A stretch of DNA of 64,000 nucleotides from Occallatibacter savannae (GTDB lineage: Bacteria; Acidobacteriota; Terriglobia; Terriglobales; Acidobacteriaceae), in assembly GCF_003131205.1 (NCBI RefSeq), contig NZ_QFFY01000003.1, positions 248,001 through 312,000 on the forward strand, in the 5' to 3' direction. A program made the position numbers and the translations under genes. Position 1 is the first letter of the stretch. Each line of letters begins with the position of its first letter. Under the pieces are notes generated by a model. That model saw only the letters and a list, made by a program, of their open reading frames with translations, was not told where the DNA came from and searched no databases. Positions 34,588 to 43,355 of this stretch are shown here, one piece after another.

Positions 34588-36627
34588 ATGAGGCGGTTCT
34601 TTTCAACTATGGTTCTTATGGGAGTTCTTGGAGCGTCGTCTGCAATCGCGCAGCAACCGCCGATCATCGACCGGGCGGCATTCTTCGGTGAGATTCAGAT
34701 TGCGGGTGCACAGATCTCACCCGATGGACAGTGGATCTCGTTCCTCAAGCCGTACAAAGGGACCCGGAACATATGGGTGAAGAAGGCGACCGAGCCCTTC
34801 AGCGCGGCGCGGCCCGTGAGCCACGAGGCTTCGCGGCCGGTCCGAGGGTATTTCTGGAGCCGGGATTCGAAATACCTGCTCTACGCGCAGGATGCAGGCG
34901 GTGACGAGAACTTCAACGTGTACGCGATCGATCCAACGCAGGCGGTCGAGCCTGCGACTGGAACGCCGCCGACACGCGCGCTGACAAGTTTGAAGGGCGT
35001 ACGGACGATGATTTACGCCGCGCCGAAATCGAAGCCGAACACGCTTTACATCGGACTGAACGACCGCGATCCGAAGTGGCACGACCTTTATGAGCTGTCG
35101 ATTTCGTCGGGCGAAAAGAAGCTGGTCAAGCAGAACACTGAGCAGATTGCAGGATGGGATTTCGACAATTCCGGCACGCTGCGGATTGCTGAGCGGACCA
35201 ACAAGGCTGGAGACACCGAAATCCTGAGGGTCGATCCTGATGGCTTCAAGCTGATCTACAGCTGCACGGTGCTGGAGTCGTGCGGAGTTTCCGGGTTCGA
35301 CGCGGAGAACAAGCAGGTCTATCTGGTAACGAACAAGGGCGACGTTGATCTCACCGAGATCCAGATGATGGACCCGTCTTCGGGCTCCACGAAGATCTAC
35401 GAGAAAGATCCCGAGAACCGGGTTGATTCCGAGGGCCTGCTGCAGTCGGAGGTTGACTATCGCGTGCTGTTTACGCGGTATGAGGATGATCGCTCACGGC
35501 TCTATTTCAAGGACAAGGCATTTGAAAGCGAGTACAAGTGGCTGCAGTCGAAGCTGCCGGGCAAGGAGATCGACTTGGGCGCGCGATCGAACGATGAGAA
35601 CATCTGGATCGTGAATGCCCATAGCGATGTGGAGCCGGGCGAGACGTACGTGTGGGACCGGAAGGCGAAGAAACTCGACCTGCAATATCGTATTCGCGAG
35701 GAGTTGCCGCGTAATGCTCTGTCGGAGCGCAAGCCGTACCGGTACAAGTCGTCTGATGGTCTGGAGATTCCCGCATATCTGACACTGCCGAAGGGCCTGC
35801 CGGCAAAAAACCTGCCCCTAGTGGTGTTTCCGCACGGCGGGCCGTGGGGGCGAGACACGTGGGGCTACGACACGTTCGCACAGTTCTTTGCGAACCGCGG
35901 CTACGCCGTGCTGCAGCCGAACTTCAGAGCTTCGACAGGGTATGGAAAGAAGTTCCTGAACGCGGGCAATGGCGAGTGGGGCCGCAAGATGCAGGACGAC
36001 ATCACCTGGGGTGTGAAAGCTCTGATCGCGGACGGAACAGTCGACGCAAAGAAGGTTGCGATCGCCGGCGGATCTTACGGCGGTTATGCGACGCTTGCAG
36101 GGGTTGCGTTCACGCCGGATGTGTACGCGGCGGCGGTTGCCATCGTTGCGCCCTCGAATCTGATTACGCTGCTGGATGCGATTCCGCCGTACTGGGAGGC
36201 GGGGCGCAAGCAAATGTACACGCGGATGGCCGATCCGACTACGCCGGAAGGCAAAGCGCTGCTGATGGCTGAGTCGCCGCTGACGAAAGCGAAGGACATC
36301 GTCACGCCGCTGATGGTGGTGCAGGGGAAGAACGATCCGCGCGTGAACATTCGCGAGAGCAACCAGATCGTCGCGGCGGTGCGGGACAACGGGAAGCCAG
36401 TAGAGTACCTAGTCGCATCGGATGAGGGCCACGGATTCGCGAGGCCCATCAACAACCTGGCAATGGTCACGGCGATTGAGCAGTTCCTGCCGAAGTATCT
36501 GGGCGGACGTTATCAAAAGGACGTTCCGGCGGATGTAGAGACGAAGCTGAAGGAACTGATCGTAGATCCGAAGACGGTGAGCGGAGATGTGCAGCTGAAG
36601 GGGGCGCTGGCACCGTCGTCGAAATAG
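34588..36627 (+). CDS. S9 family prolyl oligopeptidase-type peptidase
   Basis: A 679-residue exported peptidase with a signal peptide (residues 1-22). The beta-propeller is about 35-400, with WISFLKPYKGTRNIWV and YFWSRDSKYLLYAQDAGGDEN. The C-terminal alpha/beta hydrolase spans about 405-660. Catalytic triad: Ser near 497 in GGSYGGYAT, Asp in NDPRVN and His in DEGHGF. Likely an acylaminoacyl peptidase or dipeptidyl peptidase working with the tricorn-type protease two genes upstream. The ATG has GGAGG 5 nt upstream; an earlier ATG at 34534 precedes non-family sequence. Confidence 0.88.
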   Translation: MRRFFSTMVLMGVLGASSAIAQQPPIIDRAAFFGEIQIAGAQISPDGQWISFLKPYKGTRNIWVKKATEPFSAARPVSHEASRPVRGYFWSRDSKYLLYAQDAGGDENFNVYAIDPTQAVEPATGTPPTRALTSLKGVRTMIYAAPKSKPNTLYIGLNDRDPKWHDLYELSISSGEKKLVKQNTEQIAGWDFDNSGTLRIAERTNKAGDTEILRVDPDGFKLIYSCTVLESCGVSGFDAENKQVYLVTNKGDVDLTEIQMMDPSSGSTKIYEKDPENRVDSEGLLQSEVDYRVLFTRYEDDRSRLYFKDKAFESEYKWLQSKLPGKEIDLGARSNDENIWIVNAHSDVEPGETYVWDRKAKKLDLQYRIREELPRNALSERKPYRYKSSDGLEIPAYLTLPKGLPAKNLPLVVFPHGGPWGRDTWGYDTFAQFFANRGYAVLQPNFRASTGYGKKFLNAGNGEWGRKMQDDITWGVKALIADGTVDAKKVAIAGGSYGGYATLAGVAFTPDVYAAAVAIVAPSNLITLLDAIPPYWEAGRKQMYTRMADPTTPEGKALLMAESPLTKAKDIVTPLMVVQGKNDPRVNIRESNQIVAAVRDNGKPVEYLVASDEGHGFARPINNLAMVTAIEQFLPKYLGGRYQKDVPADVETKLKELIVDPKTVSGDVQLKGALAPSSK

Positions 36628-36639
36628 CGGGGTTCTGCG

Positions 36640-37224
36640 CTACTTTACCGGGCGCAGGCCGGCGACGAGGATGTCGACGAGGCGGCGCGCACTCTGCTGC
36701 CAGTCTGGTGCGGCAGGCACGTAGGCAACGCCGACCAGAGCGCGCAGCAGATCAAAGGGTTCGATGTCCTTGCGCACATCTCCATTTTTGATGGCACGCT
36801 TGACCAGCAGTTCAAGCGTGCCTCTTACTTTGCTGTGGGAGTTCTCGTAGAGCCTGCCAGGACCGCCGACGATGGAATTGAGGGCCGGAGCGATGATCAG
36901 CTTGGCGGCGACATGATCCACAAAGAGCAGCATCCAGGCCCGGAGTGCTTCGAGAGGAGGCTTCTCTTCGGCAAGCTGTCGTCCGGCGGCGGCGATCCTC
37001 TCTACCTCGCTGCGATAGACGGCTTCCAATAGCGCATCTCTGGTTGGGAAGTGGCGATAGAGGGTTCCGGGACCGACTTCCGCTGATCGGGCAATCTCGT
37101 CCATGCTGGCGTCGGCACCCTGGCGCGTAAAGACTTGTTTCGCGACCTCGAGAATGCGCTCGCGATTGCGCTGCGCATCGGCACGGGGTTTTCGCGCATC
37201 TGATTTTGATATTTTGCCAGCCAC
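36640..37224 (-). CDS. TetR-family repressor
   Basis: A 194-residue regulator. After a basic tail, residues 15-65 form the TetR helix-turn-helix (NRERILEVAKQVFTRQGADASMDEIAR... GPGTLYRHFPTRDAL). The ligand domain follows. The start chosen is GTG at 37224, with AGGA 9 nt upstream; longer upstream frames run through the operator region. Divergent from the aldo-keto reductase, with two palindromes between them, so it probably controls itself and the redox cluster. Confidence 0.85.
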   Translation of the reverse strand: MAGKISKSDARKPRADAQRNRERILEVAKQVFTRQGADASMDEIARSAEVGPGTLYRHFPTRDALLEAVYRSEVERIAAAGRQLAEEKPPLEALRAWMLLFVDHVAAKLIIAPALNSIVGGPGRLYENSHSKVRGTLELLVKRAIKNGDVRKDIEPFDLLRALVGVAYVPAAPDWQQSARRLVDILVAGLRPVK

Positions 37225-37239
37225 CTGAAAAATTCCTGC

Positions 37240-37260
37240 AACCGGAGAGAAGCTCCGGTT
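37240..37260. promoter_or_regulatory. TetR operator 1
   Basis: AACCGGAG (37240-37247) and CTCCGGTT (37253-37260), a perfect 8-bp inverted repeat with a 5-nt centre, 16 bp upstream of the TetR start. It shares the CGGAG core with operator 2. Confidence 0.65.
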
Positions 37261-37271
37261 ATCTACTGTTT

Positions 37272-37286
37272 CGGAGACACTCTCCG
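37272..37286. promoter_or_regulatory. TetR operator 2
   Basis: CGGAGA (37272-37277) and TCTCCG (37281-37286), a perfect 6-bp inverted repeat with 3-nt centre, flanked by T/A-rich arms. It lies about 26 bp from operator 1 and about 70 bp before the aldo-keto reductase start. Confidence 0.55.
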
Positions 37287-37355
37287 TTTTAACTCTGCCG
37301 GGAAGGTTCGTCAAGGCAGAGCGGGCGTGAAGAGAGTTCTGCTGGAGGATTTGCG

Positions 37356-38273
37356 ATGGCAAAGGACAGTAGTTCGAAACAAACATTCACCTTCCCCAGA
37401 ACGTCGTTGACGGTGAAGCGCATGGGATACGGCGCCATGCAGCTTGCGGGGCGCGATGGCAACAAGTTTGTGTGGGGTCCGCCGGCCGACGTTGAGGGCG
37501 CGATCGCGCTGTTGCGTGAGGTTGTTGCAAGCGGGGTGGACCATATTGATACGGCTGACATTTACGGACCTCATGTCACGAACCAGATCATCAGGCAGGC
37601 GCTGAAGCCGTATCCCAAGGATCTCGTGATCGTGACCAAGGTTGGAGCGCGGCGAGGCGACGATGGGTCGTGGATATCGGATGCTACACCTGAAGGGCTG
37701 ACGCGGTCCGTCCACGACAATCTGCGTAATCTTGGTCTCGATGTTCTGGATGTGGTCAATCTGCGCGTCATGTTCAGCCCGCACCACCCCGTCGAAGGTT
37801 CGATTGAGCCTCAAGTGACTGCGATGGCAGAGCTGCAGCGGCAAGGCCTGATCCGCCACATAGGACTGAGCAACGTGACGCCTGTACAGGTGGATGAGGC
37901 GAGGCGCATCGTTCCGATTGTGTGCGTCCAGAACCAGTACAACCTTGCGCAGCGCGGTGATGATGCTCTAATTGACGCGTTGAATCGCGATGGGATTGCG
38001 TACGTGCCGTTCTTCCCGCTGGGTGGATTCAGCCCACTGCAATCGGATGCGCTGTCGAAGACGGCTGAGCGCCTGAACGCGACGCCGATGCAGGTTGCGC
38101 TGGCGTGGCTGCTGCATCGCTCGCCCAACATCCTGGTGATTCCGGGGACTTCGTCGCGGGTGCACTTCCGCGAGAATCTCGAGGCCGCGACCTTGGAGGT
38201 TCCGGTCGAGGTGATGGCGGAGCTCGACGCGATGGCCGGAGCGGGCGCAGCTGCTTCCTCGGCAGCTCATTGA
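37356..38273 (+). CDS. Aldo/keto reductase, YdbC-like
   Basis: A 305-residue NADPH-dependent (beta/alpha)8 reductase. Catalytic Asp65 and Tyr70 (HIDTADIYG) and Lys95 (IVTKVG) are present. The usual His is replaced by Asn in VVNLRVM, as in the E. coli YdbC subgroup, to which the sequence is very similar throughout (LGLDVLDVVNLRVM, GIAYVPFFPLGGF, PNILVIPGTSS). The substrate of the group is probably a small aldehyde (a pyridoxal reductase activity is reported for relatives). The ATG has GGAGG 6 nt upstream. First gene of a redox operon behind the TetR operators. Confidence 0.88.
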   Translation: MAKDSSSKQTFTFPRTSLTVKRMGYGAMQLAGRDGNKFVWGPPADVEGAIALLREVVASGVDHIDTADIYGPHVTNQIIRQALKPYPKDLVIVTKVGARRGDDGSWISDATPEGLTRSVHDNLRNLGLDVLDVVNLRVMFSPHHPVEGSIEPQVTAMAELQRQGLIRHIGLSNVTPVQVDEARRIVPIVCVQNQYNLAQRGDDALIDALNRDGIAYVPFFPLGGFSPLQSDALSKTAERLNATPMQVALAWLLHRSPNILVIPGTSSRVHFRENLEAATLEVPVEVMAELDAMAGAGAAASSAAH

Positions 38274-38312
38274 TCACACGAAGGATTAACTGAAAATTCA
38301 GGAGGTTTTTCT

Positions 38313-39197
38313 ATGCGCGTTTTTGTTACAGGGGCAACAGGGTTTATTGGTTCGGTGGTCGTGAAGGATCTGATCGAGGCCGGACATAGCGTTCTTGGGC
38401 TCACTCGCAGCGATGCGGGAGCCCGCGAACTGGCTGCGGCGCGAGCGGAGGCGCACCGCGGAAGCCTGGAAGATGTGGAGAGTCTTCGCAGCGGAGCGGC
38501 TTCGGCCGATGCGGTGATTCATACGGCGTTCAATCACGACTTCTCCCGGTTTCAGCAGGATTGCGACGAAGACCGGAAAGCGATCGAAGCCATGGGAGAG
38601 GTGCTGGCGGGATCGGGGAAGACGCTGATCGTCACCAGCGGGGTTGCGCTGGTGGCGCAGGGTCGTCCGGCGACAGAGGATGATGCTCCTCCCTCGTTGG
38701 GATCGGGCTTTCCGCGTGCTTCAGAACATGCGGCGGCGGCCGTGGAGAAGCTGGGAGTGAAGTCCATGGTGATTCGCCTGCCGCAGGTTCACGATACGGA
38801 GAAGCAAGGGCTGATTACGTATCTCATTCAGACCGCGCGGCAGACTGGAGTCTCTGCGTACGTTGGGGATGGGGAGAATCGCTGGGCGGCGGCCCCGAGG
38901 TATTCTGCTGCCGGGCTGTACCGGCTCGCGCTGGAGAAGGGCCGCTCGGGAGCGCGCTACCACGCGGTGGCAGAAGAAGGTGTACGCGTGAGAGAGATTG
39001 CTGAGGCGATCGGGCGCGGGCTCAAGGTTCCGGTGAAGTCGCTCTCGCAGGAAGAGGCGAACGCGCACTTTGGGTTCCTTGGCCGCCTGGTCGGAATCGA
39101 TCTTACCGCGTCGAGTGAGAAGACGCGGAAGGAACTGGGATGGAGTTCCAGTGGCCCGGCGCTGCTGTCTGATCTTGGGAATATGAAATTTGCGTGA
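38313..39197 (+). CDS. NAD(P)-dependent epimerase/dehydratase (extended SDR)
   Basis: A 294-residue atypical SDR with GATGFIG (residues 7-13). The usual YxxxK catalytic pair is replaced by GFPRASEHAAAAV, so it may act as a reductase of the NmrA/DFR type rather than a sugar epimerase. The C-terminal domain contains GENRWAAAPRYSAAGLYRLALE, typical of acidobacterial and actinobacterial homologues. Ribosome binding site AGGAGG 8 nt before the ATG. Forms the TetR-controlled unit with the genes either side, substrate unknown. Confidence 0.78.
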   Translation: MRVFVTGATGFIGSVVVKDLIEAGHSVLGLTRSDAGARELAAARAEAHRGSLEDVESLRSGAASADAVIHTAFNHDFSRFQQDCDEDRKAIEAMGEVLAGSGKTLIVTSGVALVAQGRPATEDDAPPSLGSGFPRASEHAAAAVEKLGVKSMVIRLPQVHDTEKQGLITYLIQTARQTGVSAYVGDGENRWAAAPRYSAAGLYRLALEKGRSGARYHAVAEEGVRVREIAEAIGRGLKVPVKSLSQEEANAHFGFLGRLVGIDLTASSEKTRKELGWSSSGPALLSDLGNMKFA

Positions 39198-39292
39198 ACC
39201 GATTCGGCCCGGCTAAATCCACCTGAGAGGTGATGCCGGGCAACGATCGGGCGCGAAAAGTTACTCGAACGGAATCGGGAAATGGAGAAGCG

Positions 39293-40048
39293 ATGACGAA
39301 CAAAGTTGCGATTATCACGGGTGGAAGCCGCGGCCTCGGCCGCAACACGGCCCTGAATCTCTTCGCGCGCGGGGTGGATGTGATCTTCACCTATCGCGCG
39401 AATCAAGAAGAGGCGGCCAGCCTGATTCGCGAAGCTGAAGCAAAAGGGCGGAAAGCGGTCGGGTTTCAGCTTGATACGGGGGACGTCCGAGCCTTCGACG
39501 CATTCGTTACCGAGGTGCGCAAGACGCTGCAGAGCTGGGGGAAGGAGCGGTTCGATTACCTTGTCAACAACGCGGGGAATTCACTGCACGCGGATTTTGC
39601 CGTTACGACGGAAGAGCAGTTCGACGGCATTTTCAACGTTCATGTGAAGGGCGTGTACTTCCTGACGCAGAAGCTTCTGCCGTTGATGAATGACGGCGGC
39701 CGGATCGTGAATGTCTCCTCGGGGCTCGCGCGGGTCTCGCTGCCGGGCAGTTCTGCTTATGGCGCGGCGAAGGGAGCAGTCGAGGTGCTGACGCGCTACA
39801 TGGCGAGGGAACTGGGGCCGCGCCGGATAACGGCTAACGTGGTTGCGCCGGGCGCCATCGAGACCGACTTCAGCGGCGGCATGGTGCGCGACAATCCGGA
39901 GATGAACAAGCGTGTCGCCGATATGACTGCCCTGGGGCGACCGGGAGTGGCGGACGATATCGGTCCGATGATCGCGTCACTGCTTTCGGATGAGAACCGG
40001 TGGGTGAATGGGCAGAGGATCGAGGTTTCGGGGGGCATGCTGCTCTGA
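39293..40048 (+). CDS. SDR oxidoreductase, FabG-like
   Basis: A 251-residue classical SDR. Cofactor motif TGGSRGLG (residues 10-17), NNAG, catalytic Ser in SSGLARVSLPGSS, and YGAAK for the Tyr/Lys pair. The C-terminal WVNGQRIEVSGGMLL is a typical FabG-like ending. The ATG at 39293 (MTNKVAIITGG) has GGAG 5 nt upstream; the longer frame from 39230 lacks family similarity. Probably a detoxification or biosynthetic ketoreductase rather than the housekeeping FabG, given its setting behind a TetR regulator. Confidence 0.82.
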   Translation: MTNKVAIITGGSRGLGRNTALNLFARGVDVIFTYRANQEEAASLIREAEAKGRKAVGFQLDTGDVRAFDAFVTEVRKTLQSWGKERFDYLVNNAGNSLHADFAVTTEEQFDGIFNVHVKGVYFLTQKLLPLMNDGGRIVNVSSGLARVSLPGSSAYGAAKGAVEVLTRYMARELGPRRITANVVAPGAIETDFSGGMVRDNPEMNKRVADMTALGRPGVADDIGPMIASLLSDENRWVNGQRIEVSGGMLL

Positions 40049-40087
40049 ACTTTGAGGCGGAAGTGGCGCGAGGGCGGCTGACGGGCT

Positions 40088-40873
40088 ATGCTCAACCGCA
40101 TGCGTTTGCAGGTCGTCGTCGCCGCTTTTGTTCCGCTTATGATGATTGGCACTGGTTGGGCCCAAAGCGCGACGCCGTCGTTTGAGGTGGCGTCGGTGAG
40201 GCCCAGCCAGCATGCGGTCGGGCCGGACTACAACAACCAGATTGCGTATTCGGGCGATCGATTTGTCGCGAAGAACGTCACGCTGAAGCGGCTGATTGCG
40301 GAGGCGTGGCACCTCCAGATGAATCAGGTTTCGGGTCCGGCCTGGATCGGCCGCAATGAGTACGACGTCGAGGCGCGCGTGTCTGCGGGCGCCGATGGGG
40401 AGAAAGTGCATCTGATGTTGCGCGGTTTTCTTGCGGAGCGGTTTCATCTGAAGGAGCAGAACGAGACGCGCGAGATGCGTACTTATGAGCTAACGGTGGG
40501 CAAAGGCGGCGCGAAGGTCCAGCCAGTGAAGGACGGAAAGACGGGGGCCGCAGCAGGACCCGGTCTTCACTTTCACGGAGATATGCGGGAATTTGCGGAT
40601 TTGCTGGCGGTACAGTTCTCGATTCCCGCGGCTCCTCCGGACCCGGGCACGCCAGTGCGGGCGGGTGGAACGATGATTCCAGTTCTGGACAAGACGGGGC
40701 TTCAGGGGATCTATGACTTCTCGGCTGATGTTCGACCGGAGCCGGGAACGGATGCGTTCACCGCGTGGAAACGAGTGCTGGAGAATCAGCTGGGGCTGGA
40801 GATCGAAAGCAAAAAGGCGGATGTTCCGCTTTTGGTTGTCGATGATGCGGATAAGGTGCCGACGGCGAACTGA
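40088..40873 (+). CDS. Acidobacterial soil-associated protein, TIGR03435 type
   Basis: A 261-residue secreted protein. It has a signal peptide (residues 1-25) followed by FEVASVRPS, TLKRLIAEAWHL and GPAWIGRNEYDVEARV. The middle contains MLRGFLAERFHLKEQNETREMRTYELTV and the C-terminus DKTGLQGIYDFSADV with LENQLGLEIESKKADVPLLVVD. These blocks define the TIGR03435 family, expanded in Acidobacteriota soil genomes and of unknown function. It stands alone after the redox cluster, before a hairpin region. Confidence 0.85.
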   Translation: MLNRMRLQVVVAAFVPLMMIGTGWAQSATPSFEVASVRPSQHAVGPDYNNQIAYSGDRFVAKNVTLKRLIAEAWHLQMNQVSGPAWIGRNEYDVEARVSAGADGEKVHLMLRGFLAERFHLKEQNETREMRTYELTVGKGGAKVQPVKDGKTGAAAGPGLHFHGDMREFADLLAVQFSIPAAPPDPGTPVRAGGTMIPVLDKTGLQGIYDFSADVRPEPGTDAFTAWKRVLENQLGLEIESKKADVPLLVVDDADKVPTAN

Positions 40874-40894
40874 GGCAGCTTAGCTGTGCTGTGC

Positions 40895-40975
40895 GATCTG
40901 CGGAAAAGCAGATCCTTCGCTTACCACCCCCAAGCTGATGAAAGCGCTTGGGGCCCCGTGCGCTCAGGATGACAC
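40895..40975. repeat. Double hairpin and dispersed repeat between convergent genes
   Basis: GATCTGC-GGAAAA-GCAGATC (40895-40914) and CCCCAAGC / GCTTGGGG (40928-40935 and 40946-40953) form two stem-loops, and the words AGATCCTTCGCT and GCTCAGGATGAC bound them. Such words recur widely in acidobacterial intergenic DNA. It sits between two convergent genes and may terminate both. Confidence 0.5.
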
Positions 40976-41004
40976 TCAATCTTTAAGCTCTAAGTGCGTC
41001 GAGA

Positions 41005-41772
41005 TTAGAAGCCCATGATGTTGTAGCCGCAATCGACGTACAGAGTCTCGCCGGTGACCGCCGTGGAGAGATCGCTGGCGAGGAAGAGGGCGACACCGCC
41101 GACTTCGAGCTGGTCGACGTTGCGCTTGAGGGGGGCGCGATCGGCAGCGGCCTTCAGCATGTCGCCCAAGGCTCCGATGCCTCGTGCAGCGAGGGTCTTG
41201 ATAGGACCGGCAGAGATGGCGTTGACGCGAATGTTTTTCGGGCCGAGGCCGGCCGCGAGATAGCGCACACAGGACTCGAGGGAAGCCTTGGCGAGTGCCA
41301 TCACGTTGTAGTTGGGAACAACTTTTTCCGCGGCGAAGTAGGTGAGGGTCATGATGCTGCCGCCTTCGGTCATGAGCGGAGCTGCGGCGCGGCTGACGGC
41401 GATGAGCGAGTAGACGCTAACGTCGTGGGCGATGCGGAAGCCTTCGCGGCTGGTGTTGATGAATTCGCCCTTGAGATCTTCGGCGGGGGCATACGCCACG
41501 GCGTGCACGAGGACGTCGAGCTTGGTGTACTTGTCTTTCAGCGCGGTGAAGAGGGTGTCGATCTCGCTGTCGACGGAAACGTCGCACTGGAAGCCGCTGG
41601 CACCCGGGAGTTCCTTTATCAGGTCTTCGGCTTCTGCGCGCATGCGCTCGTTCTGGTAGCAGATGGCGAGCGTGGCTCCGGCTGCGGAGAGCTTCTGGGC
41701 GATGCCCCATGCGATGGAGCGCTTGTTGGCGAGCCCGAAGACAACAGCCGTTTTGCCCGACAGATTGATCAT
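41005..41772 (-). CDS. fabI: Enoyl-[acyl-carrier-protein] reductase FabI
   Basis: A 255-residue SDR-type enoyl-ACP reductase, the last step of each fatty-acid elongation cycle. The family signatures are GLANKRSIAWGIA (residues 13-25), TYFAAEK with Tyr145, and PNYNVMALAKAS with Tyr155 and Lys162, the Y-x6-K of FabI. The ending LYVDCGYNIMGF is typical. No operon partner; preceded by the DUF2059 gene on the same strand with an 84-bp gap. Confidence 0.92.
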   Translation of the reverse strand: MINLSGKTAVVFGLANKRSIAWGIAQKLSAAGATLAICYQNERMRAEAEDLIKELPGASGFQCDVSVDSEIDTLFTALKDKYTKLDVLVHAVAYAPAEDLKGEFINTSREGFRIAHDVSVYSLIAVSRAAAPLMTEGGSIMTLTYFAAEKVVPNYNVMALAKASLESCVRYLAAGLGPKNIRVNAISAGPIKTLAARGIGALGDMLKAAADRAPLKRNVDQLEVGGVALFLASDLSTAVTGETLYVDCGYNIMGF

Positions 41773-41856
41773 GCTTTAGGTGTTCCTCCAGTAGCAGCTA
41801 GTGAACGGGGATGCAATTCCCAAACGGTTCTTAGAATATCAGCCGGGCTGGAAAGC

Positions 41857-42468
41857 TCACTTAGCCGGCTCAGTGGGCTTCTGAGCAGGTGACGCAACCC
41901 ACTCGGGATGTTCCTTCCCAATCTCTTCACCTATCTCCATCCCGAGTCTCGCGCCGATTTGCGAGGTGCCACCGATAATCTCGCTTTGAATTGCAATCGC
42001 GTTCTTCTGCAATTTTTCTTTGAGTGCATCGGGAAGGACAGTTGGTTTACCCTCTTTTTTGCTGATGGCCACCTTATCCAGCTGATCGAGTTCGTCAGCT
42101 GTAAAGTGCCTTTCGTAGACTTGCACTACGACCGCAATGAAATCTTCGGGTTTCAACCTAGCCTTCATCCTTTTTCGCCATTCTTCGATGAACTCCGGGC
42201 TGAGGCTAGGGGCCTGGGCCTTCATTACTGCAATCCCCCGATCCAGATCGGCATCCACTCCTACCATCATCTTTTCTTTGAGTCCAAGAACCTCGACAAG
42301 GTGGACGGTTGCTTCATGAGCCCTGGAATCCACTCCCGCGGTGGTCTGTACAGTGGAGATACCAACTGTCGGTGTTTCTGGTTGCTGAGGATAGCTGGTC
42401 CGGGCGAACACTAGACTCAGAGCAGCGTAGCCGGCCGTTGCGAGAATGAGGCGTCGACGAGATTTCAT
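41857..42468 (-). CDS. DUF2059 domain protein
   Basis: A 203-residue exported protein with a signal peptide (residues 1-27) and a DUF2059-like helical domain. Key blocks are WRKRMKARLKPEDFIAVVVQVYERHFTADELDQL (about 100-135) and SEIIGGTSQIGARLGMEIGEEI. The family has no known molecular function. The ATG at 42468 was chosen over 42489 because MKSRRRLIL gives the normal signal peptide. 47 bp upstream of the convergent-direction neighbours, it is not part of the murI operon, which ends just before it on the same strand. Confidence 0.75.
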   Translation of the reverse strand: MKSRRRLILATAGYAALSLVFARTSYPQQPETPTVGISTVQTTAGVDSRAHEATVHLVEVLGLKEKMMVGVDADLDRGIAVMKAQAPSLSPEFIEEWRKRMKARLKPEDFIAVVVQVYERHFTADELDQLDKVAISKKEGKPTVLPDALKEKLQKNAIAIQSEIIGGTSQIGARLGMEIGEEIGKEHPEWVASPAQKPTEPAK

Positions 42469-42515
42469 GAGGACTCTCTCTTTGCGCAAGCTTGGTACTG
42501 ATCGGTGTGTGAATT

Positions 42516-43355
42516 CTACCCACCTAAATCAACAAGTTGTACGTTACCTGTGGGACGGCCGAGGAAGCGCGAGCCGAGGCGTTCGAACTTGTCGACGGAG
42601 TCGGTGGCGAAGCAGTGAATCTCAGTGTGCTGAGGGGAACTCTCCGGCGATACCTGGCCGGGCTGGCCATTGATCAGATGAGCAGCAGCTTCCGCGGTGG
42701 ACTCAGCGGAGTCGATGACGGTGATGCCGCGCGGTGCGGCGCGCTCGATGAGCGAGCGGAGAAGAGGATAATGCGTGCAGCCGAGGACGAGGGTGTCGGC
42801 GCTCATACCGGCTGCTGCGGCGTCGCTGGTGAGTTCGCCGAGGTAGATGCGCACGACTGCGTCTGTGACGTGGTGATTGATCCAACCTTCTTCGACCAGG
42901 GGCACTAGGAGCGGGCAGGCTTTCTCGTAGGCGCGGAGGTTCCGGGCGGCGCAGGCGGCCTTGTAGGCATGGCTGTGGACGGTGGCGTCGGTGGCGATGA
43001 CAAGGACGTCTCCGGTTTGCGAGGCAGCTTGCGCGGCGGCGGCGCCGGGCTCGATGACGCCGAGGACTGGAACGGGAACGGCGTCCTGAATGGCGTCAAG
43101 GGCGAGCGCGCTGGCGGTGTTGCAGGCGATGACGAGGAATTCAGCGCCTTGCTCGCGGACCAAAAATTGAGCGCTCTCGGACGCGTACCGCGCGACGGTG
43201 CGGCGCGATTTGGAGCCGTAGGGCAGGCGGGCTGTGTCGCCGATGAAGGCGTAGCGAGCGTTGGGCATCCTGCGCATGAGCGCAGCGAGGACAGTGAGGC
43301 CGCCGAAGCCGGAGTCGAAGACGCCGATGGTGGGAGTGGGATGCATTTCGGTCAA
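42516..43355 (-). CDS. murI: Glutamate racemase MurI
   Basis: A 279-residue enzyme that makes D-glutamate for peptidoglycan. Both catalytic cysteines are present: Cys78 in VIACNTASA and Cys193 in LGCTHYPLL; DSGFGGLTVL is at 14-23. The start TTG overlaps the GerMN stop (TTGA); an ATG four codons later is an alternative. Last gene of the overlapped cell-wall group DUF1015 - amidase - GerMN - murI. Confidence 0.92.
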   Translation of the reverse strand: MTEMHPTPTIGVFDSGFGGLTVLAALMRRMPNARYAFIGDTARLPYGSKSRRTVARYASESAQFLVREQGAEFLVIACNTASALALDAIQDAVPVPVLGVIEPGAAAAQAASQTGDVLVIATDATVHSHAYKAACAARNLRAYEKACPLLVPLVEEGWINHHVTDAVVRIYLGELTSDAAAAGMSADTLVLGCTHYPLLRSLIERAAPRGITVIDSAESTAEAAAHLINGQPGQVSPESSPQHTEIHCFATDSVDKFERLGSRFLGRPTGNVQLVDLGG

